Shown: positions 8,837-15,886 of the stretch, in pieces
Layout: each line of letters starts with the position of its first letter
How positions within the stretch are numbered: position 1 is the stretch's first letter
From: Streptomyces sp. NBC_01465
GTDB lineage: Bacteria; Actinomycetota; Actinomycetes; Streptomycetales; Streptomycetaceae
Direction of reading: 5' to 3'
DNA: 64,000 nt
NCBI RefSeq assembly: GCF_036227325.1
Contig: NZ_CP109467.1
Coordinates: 5,332,001 to 5,396,000, forward strand
Notes under the pieces: generated by a model
What the model was told of the DNA's origin: nothing
The model's input: the letters and a program-made list of their open reading frames with translations, nothing else
Databases searched by the model: none
Program-made: the position numbers and the translations under genes

Positions 8837-9977
8837 CCGCGTACGCCCAGAAGTCGCGCATGATCGTGGGTGGGGTCGGGCCCGTCATCTGGACCTGGGT
8901 GAGCAGGATCGCGACCGCCCCCGTGGCCGGGACGATGTGCGCCGACGTGCCGCTGCCGCCCACCCAGCCGTAGCGTCCGGGGACGTTCCAGGGGTCGCGC
9001 CGCTCGACGTCGACCGAGCCGCCGTAACCCCAGCCCTGGCCCTCCATGAAGAGGTCGCTCGCCTCGCGCTGGGGTGCGGTGAGGTGGTCGGTGGTCATAC
9101 GGCGTACGGCGTCGGCGGAGAGCAGCGCGCGGCCGTCCGGCGCCTCGCCGCCTGCCAGCAGCATCCGCCCGAAAGCGTGCCAGTCGTCGGCCGTCGACAC
9201 CAGGCCGCCCGCGCCGGAGGCGAAGGCCGGCGGGCTGCTCCACTGTCCTTCGGGGGCGTCGACCTGCTCCAACTTGCCGTCGGGGGTGGGCCGGTAGGCG
9301 GTGGTGAACCGGCCCAGGTCGGCGGCGGGCACGGAGAAGCCGGTGTCGGTCATCGCGAGCGGATGGAGGATCCGCTCGGCGAGGAAGTCGGCGAAGGGGG
9401 TGCCCGAGGCGCGGGAGATCAGCACGGAGAGGATGTCGGAGCAGGTGTTGTAGAGCCACGCCTCGCCCGGCTGGTGCAGGAGCGGAATCCGGCCGAGCCG
9501 CGCCATCCACTCGTCCGGGGCGGGCGTGAACTGGGGGTCGAGTCCGCTCTTCTGCAGGTCGCCGAAGAGGAGTTGGACCGCGGGGTAGGAGAAGTCGGAG
9601 GGGAATCCGTACCCGGCGCGGAACGTCAGCAGGTCCTCGACCGTGATCGGGCGGGCCGCCGGGACCACGTCGTCGACGGGGGACGAGGGGGTACGGACGA
9701 CGGAGGGCGAGGCGAGCTCGGGGAGCCAGGCGGAGACGGGGGCGTCCAGCGCGAGCCTCCCCTCGTCGACCAGCACCATCGTGGCCGCCGCGGTGAGCGG
9801 CTTGCTGATGGAGGCGATACGGAAGATTGAGTCCCGCGCCATCGGGGCGGCCCCGTCGGCATCGGCCGAACCGACGGCCTCCGCTTCGATACGGCCGCCG
9901 CGCGCCACCAGGGCCACTGCTCCCGGGACGGTGCCGTCGTTGACGTGGGTGGTGAGGAGGTCGCGCAGAGTGGACAC
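8826..9977 (-). CDS. Serine hydrolase of the beta-lactamase class C / EstB-like family
   Basis: 383 residues. The SxxK active-site motif is S56-I-S-K59 (FRIASISKPL), and the second motif Tyr appears in WLYNTCSD. No signal peptide is visible, which argues for a cytoplasmic esterase or peptidase-like hydrolase rather than a secreted beta-lactamase. The short DUF3224 gene ends five bases upstream on the same strand, suggesting cotranscription. Confidence 0.88.
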   Translation of the reverse strand: MSTLRDLLTTHVNDGTVPGAVALVARGGRIEAEAVGSADADGAAPMARDSIFRIASISKPLTAAATMVLVDEGRLALDAPVSAWLPELASPSVVRTPSSPVDDVVPAARPITVEDLLTFRAGYGFPSDFSYPAVQLLFGDLQKSGLDPQFTPAPDEWMARLGRIPLLHQPGEAWLYNTCSDILSVLISRASGTPFADFLAERILHPLAMTDTGFSVPAADLGRFTTAYRPTPDGKLEQVDAPEGQWSSPPAFASGAGGLVSTADDWHAFGRMLLAGGEAPDGRALLSADAVRRMTTDHLTAPQREASDLFMEGQGWGYGGSVDVERRDPWNVPGRYGWVGGSGTSAHIVPATGAVAILLTQVQMTGPTPPTIMRDFWAYAATA

Positions 9978-9982
9978 GGCTG

Positions 9983-10225
9983 TTATCCGATCTCGTAGTC
10001 GAACCAGATGCGGTGCGTGCCGCCCGCCTCGATCTCGATCCCGCCGCTGCCGGTCTCGGCGTCGTAGGCGGCGGTGAAGAGAGTCGCGGCCCGGCCGGTC
10101 ACTTCGCCCTCGAACTGCTTCGCCATCGTCGCGACCCCGACGGGGACGGCGGTGGGCGTGCCGGGCGTCGGGGCGAGTTCGGTCGGGGTGAAGTCCTGGA
10201 CGCTGAACGTTCCGGTGGCACGCAT
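9983..10225 (-). CDS. DUF3224 protein with internal deletion (80 aa)
   Basis: The N-terminal strand region (TGTFSVQDFTPTE), the middle motif MAKQFEGEVTGRAATLFTAAYD and the C-terminal GGTHRIWFDYEI all match the DUF3224 lipocalin-like family. The 50-60 residues that normally separate the last two blocks are missing, while the frame is kept. Family members are usually about 130-140 residues. The shortened barrel may not fold, so this is either a degraded gene or an unusual minimal version. The start is ATG at 10225; a longer open frame to 10390 runs through repeat sequence and is not favoured. Confidence 0.65.
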   Translation of the reverse strand: MRATGTFSVQDFTPTELAPTPGTPTAVPVGVATMAKQFEGEVTGRAATLFTAAYDAETGSGGIEIEAGGTHRIWFDYEIG

Positions 10226-10290
10226 GGGGGCGATCGTACCGACGGAGGGTGCGCGTCCGGTGCGTACGGAAAAGGTGCGCCGGGCAAAGA

Positions 10291-10376
10291 GCGTGGCGCC
10301 CGGCCTGCGCGCCTCCGCGGCTGCAGGCCGGGGCCGGTCAGCGGGCCGCGGTGAGGTGCTGGGCGGCGGTGTGGGC
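10291..10376. repeat. 86-bp perfect direct repeat, copy 1
   Basis: Identical over 86 bp to 11649-11734. It contains a hairpin (10299-10332, 10-bp arms CCCGGCCTGC/GCAGGCCGGG) and the last 12 codons plus stop of a minus-strand gene. In both copies these encode the tail AHTAAQHLTAAR. Confidence 0.9.
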
Positions 10377-10559
10377 ACGATAGTCGGCACTGGTTGCCGC
10401 GAGGAGGGCGGTCAGAGTCGCACCGTGCAGAGTGAGCGTGATGGCCGGGGCGTCGGATTCGCGGAGGTGGATCGTGCCGTCCGGGGCGGTGGCGAGTTCG
10501 ACGCAGTTGCTTCCCTCGCTGCTGTAGGACGACTTCTGCCAGTTGAGGTCGGCGGGCAC
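10338..10559 (-). CDS. DUF397 protein with a foreign C-terminal tail
   Basis: 73 residues. The first 58 match DUF397 (WQKSSYSSEGSNCVELA ... IHLRESDAP), small proteins paired with XRE/DUF5753 regulators in Streptomyces. The last residues, AHTAAQHLTAAR, are shared exactly with the unrelated protein ending at 11696, because the 86-bp direct repeat forms the 3' end of both genes. The start lies 12 bases after the stop of the XRE remnant. With that partner truncated, the gene may be an orphan. Confidence 0.75.
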   Translation of the reverse strand: MPADLNWQKSSYSSEGSNCVELATAPDGTIHLRESDAPAITLTLHGATLTALLAATSADYRAHTAAQHLTAAR

Positions 10560-10570
10560 GCGGGAGCCTT

Positions 10571-10738
10571 TCAGAGGGTTGCGATGATCGACTTGATGAA
10601 GTTGCGTGAAGGGGCGGGCTTGAGAGACATGGCCTCCATCCGGTCCAGGACCGTGCGGTACTTCATCAGTGCTACGTCCGTGTGTACGAGTACGACGCCA
10701 TGTTCTGCGCCGAGTTGGACGGTGTCCAGTTGCGGGAG
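10571..10738 (-). pseudogene. C-terminal remnant of an XRE/DUF5753 regulator
   Basis: About 54 codons ending in TGA at 10571 encode QLDTVQL ... VHTDVALMKYRTVLDRMEAM ... PSRNFIKSIIATL. This is the C-terminus of DUF5753-type XRE regulators and aligns with residues near the end of the intact paralog at 46375. No HTH or start is present upstream: the frame runs into sequence belonging to an opposite-strand gene at about 10738. Confidence 0.75.
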
Positions 10739-10923
10739 CCGGCCCCTCCCTCGACGCCGAGCGTGGGCGCGGACTGTGGCTGCTGCGCAGGTACGCCGAC
10801 GACTGGGGGCATTACCGGCTCATCAACGGGCGGCGTACCGGAGGGGGCAAGGAGGTCTGGGCGGAATGGCGCAAGCCGTGGGGGCAGGACGGGGTGGTGT
10901 GGCTCGTCGGGGATCACTGGTGA
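10737..10923 (+). pseudogene. C-terminal remnant of an RsbW-like ATP-binding regulator
   Basis: The frame reads LDAERGRGLWLLRRYADDWG ... GGGKEVWAEW, matching the G-box and C-terminal strands of Streptomyces HATPase_c_2 anti-sigma-type proteins. The N-terminal ATP-lid half is absent. The fragment begins where the XRE remnant ends. This gene normally lies divergent from an XRE/DUF397 pair, so one deletion removed both promoters and both N-terminal halves. Confidence 0.65.
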
Positions 10924-10991
10924 ATCAGGGGGCTCTGTCGTACCCCTCTGCCAGACTGATGGGCGTACTTCCCCCTGGAAAGGAACTGGGT

Positions 10992-11348
10992 ATGTCTGCA
11001 CAGAGCGCGGAACACGAAGGGCCGCTGATTTCCCAGCCCGCCATGACCAGGGAGGCTGTGCGGGAGGCTGTGCGGAGGCTCAGTCTGGCCCAGTTGGCCG
11101 AGTTCGACCGGGAGAGTGCCGAGGCCTTCGATCGGGCAGTGCAGGCGCAGTCGGTCAATCCTCTGCGGTTCTTCTTGATTAAGTGGGCGACGTTTGTCGC
11201 GGTCGAGCGTTGGCCTTCGCGCGCCATGGCGCTTCATCGCGCCGAGCAGGTCTCCGGGGACCCTGACAGTACGGAGGAGCAGTTCCGTGCGGCGATGGAC
11301 ACCACCAGTCGCATCCTGGCCGAGGCGCAGGGGGAGATCGGTCTGTGA
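10992..11348 (+). CDS. DUF6247-like putative antitoxin
   Basis: 118 residues starting at ATG 10992 with AAAGGA seven bases upstream. Largely helical and charged, no signal peptide; the overall pattern resembles DUF6247 proteins found next to RelE-like toxins. Its stop overlaps the GTG of the next gene by four bases (GTGA), the coupling typical of toxin-antitoxin pairs. The family name is from memory; the assignment rests mainly on context. Confidence 0.6.
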   Translation: MSAQSAEHEGPLISQPAMTREAVREAVRRLSLAQLAEFDRESAEAFDRAVQAQSVNPLRFFLIKWATFVAVERWPSRAMALHRAEQVSGDPDSTEEQFRAAMDTTSRILAEAQGEIGL

Positions 11349-11635
11349 CCAAGCGTGGGGAGGGTGAGGAGGATGCGAGTGGGTGGGCCTTCGAGTACGA
11401 CCCGAGCGCCGCGTGGGTGCTCGGTGACATGCCGGACCACCTCAGGGGCGAGGTGGAGCGGATCGCGACCGGCCTGACCGATCTGGCCTCACTGGGACTT
11501 GATCCCAAGGACGGGGGTCTGGCAGATGATCTCAACGTCATGCGTCTGCGGACGTACGAGGACGAGCATTTGATGCTTTGGTACCAGACGATTCCGCATC
11601 GCAAGCGTGTCTATCTCAAGAGGGTCAACCTCTGA
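11345..11635 (+). CDS. RelE/ParE-fold putative toxin
   Basis: 96 residues. The central segment (VERIATGLTDLASLGLDPKDG) and the terminal strands LRTYEDEHLMLWYQTIPHRKRVYLKRV have the shape of RelE/ParE-fold mRNA interferases. The catalytic set is not certain: Arg/Lys/Tyr candidates are in the last strands. It is translated from a GTG overlapping the preceding gene. The pair sits inside the segment bounded by the 86-bp direct repeats. Confidence 0.6.
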   Translation: MTKRGEGEEDASGWAFEYDPSAAWVLGDMPDHLRGEVERIATGLTDLASLGLDPKDGGLADDLNVMRLRTYEDEHLMLWYQTIPHRKRVYLKRVNL

Positions 11636-11648
11636 CGCACGTGCACAT

Positions 11649-11734
11649 GCGTGGCGCCCGGCCTGCGCGCCTCCGCGGCTGCAGGCCGGGGCCGGTCAGC
11701 GGGCCGCGGTGAGGTGCTGGGCGGCGGTGTGGGC
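11649..11734. repeat. 86-bp perfect direct repeat, copy 2
   Basis: Identical to 10291-10376. Its hairpin (11657-11690) lies just beyond the convergent stops at 11635 (+) and 11696 (-), where it can serve as a bidirectional terminator. This copy is the likelier native one, since it ends a full-length conserved-looking gene. Confidence 0.9.
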
Positions 11735-12079
11735 GTCCATGCGTTCGGCGGCGAGGATCGCGGCCGCCGTGTCCGCGCGGGAGGCGGCGACCACCAGGGC
11801 GCGGCCCGCGAGGGCGTGGGCGCGGTGGTGGAGGGCGGCGGGGTCCGCGGCGGAGAGGCCTGCGTGGCGGACCGGCGGGGTGGAGCGGAGGCGGGCGATC
11901 TCGCGGGCGATGCGGTCGCCGTCCTCGGACAGGCCGAGTTCGTCCGTCACCGCGAGGAGCGCGGAGAGGTGGCCGGCCAGCTGGAGGTCCAGCTCCTCCT
12001 CGCGGGTGCGGTGGGGGTAGCTGACCGTGTCGTCGGCCGTCAGCGAGTGGACCGACTTCGTGCGGATCGGTTCGTACAT
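11696..12079 (-). CDS. Conserved hypothetical protein, unknown function
   Basis: 127 residues from ATG 12079 with AGGAGG six bases upstream. It is helical and alanine/arginine-rich (HRTREEELDLQLAGHLSALLAVTDELGL), without signal or membrane segments. I do not recognise a family. The C-terminus lies in the 86-bp direct repeat. It is upstream of, and convergent with, the toxin-antitoxin pair. Confidence 0.7.
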   Translation of the reverse strand: MYEPIRTKSVHSLTADDTVSYPHRTREEELDLQLAGHLSALLAVTDELGLSEDGDRIAREIARLRSTPPVRHAGLSAADPAALHHRAHALAGRALVVAASRADTAAAILAAERMDAHTAAQHLTAAR

Positions 12080-12158
12080 GGATGGCCTCCTGTTCACGGT
12101 CAGGGGACCATCCTAGCTTAGATTCTGTCTAAAGTTGAGTGGGGTCTTGGGAATCGAT

Positions 12159-13370
12159 CTAGGGCTGCGAGTAGCCGTCCAGGAAGTTCCCGATCCTGGT
12201 CACCGCGTCGTGCAGTTCCTTCGCCGCGGGGAGCGTGACGATGCGGAAGTGGTCGGGGTCGGGCCAGTTGAAGCCCGTGCCGTGGACGATCATGATCTTC
12301 TCGGCGCGGAGCAGGTCGAGGACCATCTCGCGGTCGTCCTTGATCTTGTAGACCGCGGGGTCGAGGCGCGGGAAGAGGTACAGCGCCCCCTTCGGCTTCA
12401 CGCAGGTCACGCCGGGGATCCGGGTGAGCAGTTCGTACGCCGTGTCGCGCTGCTCCAGGAGCCTGCCGCCCGGCTGCACCAGCGCCTCGATCGACTGCCG
12501 GCCCTGCAGGGCGGCGGCGATGGCGTGCTGGGCCGGCATGTTGGCGCACAGGCGCATGTTCGCCAGGATCGTCAGGCCCTCGATGTACGAGGTCGCGTGC
12601 GACTTGGGGCCGCAGACCGCCAGCCAGCCGGAGCGGTAGCCCGCCACCCGGTAGTTCTTCGACATGCCGTTGAAGGTGAGGACCAGGAGGTCGGGGGCGA
12701 TCGCGGCCGTCGGGGTGTGGGTCGTGCCGTCGTAGAGGATCTTGTCGTAGATCTCGTCGGAGCAGATGACCAGGGAGTGGCGGCGGGCGATCTCCGTCAG
12801 ACCCCGCAGCATCTCGTCGTCGTACACCGCACCCGTGGGGTTGTTGGGGTTGATGATGACGATGGCCTTGGTGCGGTCGGTGATGCGCCGCTCGATGTCG
12901 TCGAGGTCCGGCATCCACTCCGCCTGCTCGTCGCAGCGGTAGTGCACGGCGGTGCCGCCCGCGAGGGAGACCGAGGCGGTCCACAGCGGGTAGTCGGGGG
13001 CGGGGACGAGGACCTCGTCGCCGTCGTCGAGGAGGGCCTGCATCGACATCTGGATGAGCTCGGAGACGCCGTTGCCGAGGTAGATGTCCTCGACGGAGAG
13101 GGGGATGCCCTTGGTCTCGTAGTGCGACATGATCGCGCGGCGGGCGGAGAGCAGACCCTTCGCGTCGCCGTAACCGTGCGCGTCGTGGAGGTTGCGCAGG
13201 ACGTCCTCGAGGATCGCCGGGGGGCACTCGAAGCCGAACGCGGCCGGGTTGCCGGTGTTGAGCTTGAGGATGCGATGGCCTGCCGCCTCCAGCCGCATCG
13301 CCTCCTCCAGGACCGGGCCCCGGATCTCGTAACAGACATTGGCGAGCTTCGTCGACTGGATCACCTGCAT
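12159..13370 (-). CDS. Class I aminotransferase, AlaA-like (alanine transaminase)
   Basis: 403 residues of the PLP fold-type I family. Seen: NPNNPTGA substrate/PLP motif, Asp of SDEIYDKI, Schiff-base Lys238 in GMSKNYR, and the phosphate-binding Arg of GYRSGW. The N-terminal VCYEIRGPVLEEAMRLE is characteristic of the AlaA/AlaT group, which interconverts alanine plus 2-oxoglutarate with pyruvate plus glutamate. A membrane-protein gene ends ten bases upstream on the same strand. Confidence 0.9.
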   Translation of the reverse strand: MQVIQSTKLANVCYEIRGPVLEEAMRLEAAGHRILKLNTGNPAAFGFECPPAILEDVLRNLHDAHGYGDAKGLLSARRAIMSHYETKGIPLSVEDIYLGNGVSELIQMSMQALLDDGDEVLVPAPDYPLWTASVSLAGGTAVHYRCDEQAEWMPDLDDIERRITDRTKAIVIINPNNPTGAVYDDEMLRGLTEIARRHSLVICSDEIYDKILYDGTTHTPTAAIAPDLLVLTFNGMSKNYRVAGYRSGWLAVCGPKSHATSYIEGLTILANMRLCANMPAQHAIAAALQGRQSIEALVQPGGRLLEQRDTAYELLTRIPGVTCVKPKGALYLFPRLDPAVYKIKDDREMVLDLLRAEKIMIVHGTGFNWPDPDHFRIVTLPAAKELHDAVTRIGNFLDGYSQP

Positions 13371-13380
13371 GTCCGCGAGC

Positions 13381-13908
13381 TTACGGCTGAGTAACGCCGC
13401 CCGCCGCTGGTTTCCCTGAGGCGTGGCTCACTGCCGCGCCCGGCAGCCAGCCCAGCAGCAGCCCCCACAGCGCACCGAAGAGCGCCCCCGCGACGGCGTA
13501 CGCCAGCCAGCCCAGCGCCCCCGATTCGACCATCCGGGCGGCCACGAGCCCCCGCCACGCCCCGGCCGCCGCAGCCCCCGCGATCAGCGCGGTCCACCCC
13601 GCGAGCAGTCGGCGCACGCGGCCGGCGGCAGGGCGTTTGCGCAGGTGGCGGCGGATGCGTACGACGGCGACCGCGATCAGCAGCAGCGCCGCGAAGTCCT
13701 CGCAGAGCTGCCAGGACCAGGTGGTCGCGCCGAGCGGGTAGGCGCGCAGGCCGGGCAGGCCCATCGGGGCGCCGAGCGCGCTCGGGACGACGGTCATGCC
13801 CGTGTACGCGGTGAGCGTGGTGAAGAGGTAGCCCGAGCCGTACAGCAGGACCAGCAGCAGGCAGACGCCGGCCACGGAGGTGGTGGCGTTCCAGCGGAGG
13901 TGGCGCAT
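13381..13908 (-). CDS. Integral membrane protein, unknown function
   Basis: 175 residues with four hydrophobic helices (about residues 8-30, 70-85, 105-125 and 132-155). The start is followed by MRHLRWNATTSVAGVCLLLVLLYG. No family is recognised. It reads into the aminotransferase gene with a ten-base gap, so the two probably share a transcript. Confidence 0.75.
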   Translation of the reverse strand: MRHLRWNATTSVAGVCLLLVLLYGSGYLFTTLTAYTGMTVVPSALGAPMGLPGLRAYPLGATTWSWQLCEDFAALLLIAVAVVRIRRHLRKRPAAGRVRRLLAGWTALIAGAAAAGAWRGLVAARMVESGALGWLAYAVAGALFGALWGLLLGWLPGAAVSHASGKPAAGGVTQP

Positions 13909-14018
13909 GGCCGGTCACTGTAGGCGGCGCCCGTCCCGTCCGACAGAGGTGCGGACGACAAAAAGTGAACAAGTTTCAGGTCTGGTGGGCGGCGCGGGGA
14001 ACGCATACGCTCCCGGCC

Positions 14019-15455
14019 ATGATCAGGAGCAACTGGCGCGTCTGGACGGGAGTTGGCGCCGCGTGTGCCGTCGCCGCCGCCCTGCTGGTGGCCGTCGGCC
14101 CCGAGGGATCCGGCGCCGAACGGGCCGCGACCGCGAGCGGCCACCGCTGGATCACCGACGACGCGGGGCGCGCCCTGGTCCTCCACGGGCTCAACACCGC
14201 CAGCAGCGCCAAGTCCGATTCGGGCGGCATGCCGTGGATCAAGGAGAAGGACGTCCAGCAGGAGACCGACGCGCTGGGCTCGGACTTCGTACGGTTCCTG
14301 ATCCAGTGGCGCAACGTCGAACCGGAGCCGGGGAAGTACGACGACGCGTACCTCACCAAGGTCGCGACACGGGTGCGCTGGTACGGAAGCCGTGGCTATC
14401 GCGTCATGCTCGACATGCACCAGGACATCTACGGGCCCGCCGTGAAGGGCAACGGAGCGCCCGCCTGGGCGACCGAGGCCGACGGTCTGGGCGTCACCGA
14501 GCAGGAGCAGTGGGAGCTCAAGTACGTGGAGCCCGGCACGATCCGGGCCTTCGACCACTTCTGGGGCACCCGGTCCGCGAGCCGCGACCTGCGCGCGCAC
14601 TACGCCGCCGCGTGGGCGCACGTCGCGCAGAAGTTCAGGTCCGATCCGGCCGTCATCGGGTACGACCTGATGAACGAGCCCTGGGGCGGCTCCGTCCAGG
14701 GCCCCGCCTTCGAGGCCGGCCCGCTGGCCGCGCTCTACCGCCGTACGATCACCGCGATCCGCGCCGTCGACCACGACTCGTGGATCTTCGTCGAGTCGGA
14801 GGCCGTCAGCTCCAACTGGGGCCTGCCGAGCGCCCTTCCGCACCTCGCCGACCCGCGCGGCGGCGGGGACAAGGCGCGGATCGCGTACGCCCCGCACCTC
14901 TATCCGCTGCCCATGGACCTCGGCGGCGGCTACACAGGGGACACGAAGTCCCAGGTCGACACCACCCTCGACTCCTGGCGCGAGCAGACGGAGAAGACGG
15001 CGCGGCGGCTCGGGGCGCCGGTGCTCATCGGGGAGTACGGGCTCGACATGACGTTGCCGGGGGCGGGCGCCTACGTCACCAAGGTGCGGGAGATCGCCGA
15101 CGCGATGGGCGCGGGCACGGCCTACTGGTCCAGCGACCCGGGCACCTGGTCGCCCTGGGACAAGGACCTGAAGCCGACCGCGCTGGTGCCGGTCCTGGAC
15201 CGGCCGTATCCGCGGGCGATCGCGGGGGACCCGTTTGCATACGACTGGGACGCCAAGTCGCTGACCTTCACGGTGAGTTGGCGGGGCTCGGCGAACGTCG
15301 GGGGCGGGACCGAGGTCTACCTCCCGAGCCGCTTCTTCCCCAAGGGCGGCCGGACGGCCGACGGGTCCGCGAGCACCTGGGACGCCAAGTCCCGTGTCCT
15401 GACTCTTGCTTCGGCGCCCGGCGAGCACACGGTCAAGATCACGCCGCTGCCGTAG
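14019..15455 (+). CDS. Secreted GH5 family glycoside hydrolase, endoglycoceramidase-like
   Basis: 478 residues from ATG 14019. A signal peptide (MIRSNWR then a long hydrophobic run ending at GSGA) implies export. The GH5 core shows HGLN, the LDMHQDIYG block seen in endoglycoceramidase-type members, acid/base Glu220 in NEPWGG, and nucleophile Glu339 in IGEYG. A C-terminal beta-sandwich-like segment of about 90 residues follows. Relatives cleave glycan-ceramide or beta-glucan linkages; the exact substrate is not predictable. An upstream in-frame ATG at 13965 would spoil the signal peptide. Confidence 0.88.
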   Translation: MIRSNWRVWTGVGAACAVAAALLVAVGPEGSGAERAATASGHRWITDDAGRALVLHGLNTASSAKSDSGGMPWIKEKDVQQETDALGSDFVRFLIQWRNVEPEPGKYDDAYLTKVATRVRWYGSRGYRVMLDMHQDIYGPAVKGNGAPAWATEADGLGVTEQEQWELKYVEPGTIRAFDHFWGTRSASRDLRAHYAAAWAHVAQKFRSDPAVIGYDLMNEPWGGSVQGPAFEAGPLAALYRRTITAIRAVDHDSWIFVESEAVSSNWGLPSALPHLADPRGGGDKARIAYAPHLYPLPMDLGGGYTGDTKSQVDTTLDSWREQTEKTARRLGAPVLIGEYGLDMTLPGAGAYVTKVREIADAMGAGTAYWSSDPGTWSPWDKDLKPTALVPVLDRPYPRAIAGDPFAYDWDAKSLTFTVSWRGSANVGGGTEVYLPSRFFPKGGRTADGSASTWDAKSRVLTLASAPGEHTVKITPLP

Positions 15456-15552
15456 CCGTGCCCGTGATGTGGGGGACCTGTGGAGGTTTTCTGTTGCCCC
15501 AGGGGTGGTTGATACAACTGAGACCCAAGTGCCTGACGAACGGGGTGAGCAC

Positions 15553-15843
15553 ATGGCCGGGGGACAGTTCTCTGTCGACGTCGACAAAATGCAGAAGCTG
15601 CTGCAGAAGCTGGCGCACGTCGAACAGACGATGAACGAGGCGTCGAAGAAGCTGAAGAACGTCGGTCCGAACGGGCTGGGATCCGAGGGGCTCGACCACG
15701 CCTGCGACGAGTTCCAGTCGCAGTGGGACGACGGGATCACCCGTATCGCCAAGGCGTCGGCCACGATCCACGACAAGCTCCAGCAGACGATCACGACGTA
15801 CGACGAGAACGAGAAGAGCACGGCCAAGAGCCTCAGCGCCTGA
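15553..15843 (+). CDS. WXG100-like small helical protein (T7SS substrate candidate)
   Basis: 96 residues, entirely helical with a mid-protein turn, the size and shape of ESX/WXG100 proteins. The central motif is degenerate (QSQWDDG rather than WxG). ATG 15553 is preceded by GGGGTGAG. It opens a run of five same-strand genes and probably pairs with the larger helical protein encoded 43 bases downstream. No secretion ATPase (EccC) is in the window, so export would depend on a system elsewhere. Confidence 0.7.
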   Translation: MAGGQFSVDVDKMQKLLQKLAHVEQTMNEASKKLKNVGPNGLGSEGLDHACDEFQSQWDDGITRIAKASATIHDKLQQTITTYDENEKSTAKSLSA

Positions 15844-15886
15844 CACCCGACGCCCGACGACGGAAACCGGAAGGGGCGCCGAGCTC

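Noticed and set aside
10226..10390. N-terminal extension of the DUF3224 frame
   Set aside because: Lies in the 86-bp repeat and hairpin; Pro/Arg-rich with no match to the family, while ATG 10225 gives the normal N-terminus.
12097..12158. Upstream start for the hypothetical gene at 11696-12079 and a promoter for it
   Set aside because: The AGGAGG at 12086-12091 fixes the start at 12079; no clear -35/-10 pair could be chosen in the short gap.
13794..15827. 677-codon minus-strand frame opposite the GH5 gene
   Set aside because: Opposite strand of a gene with signal peptide and complete catalytic residues; no motifs of its own.
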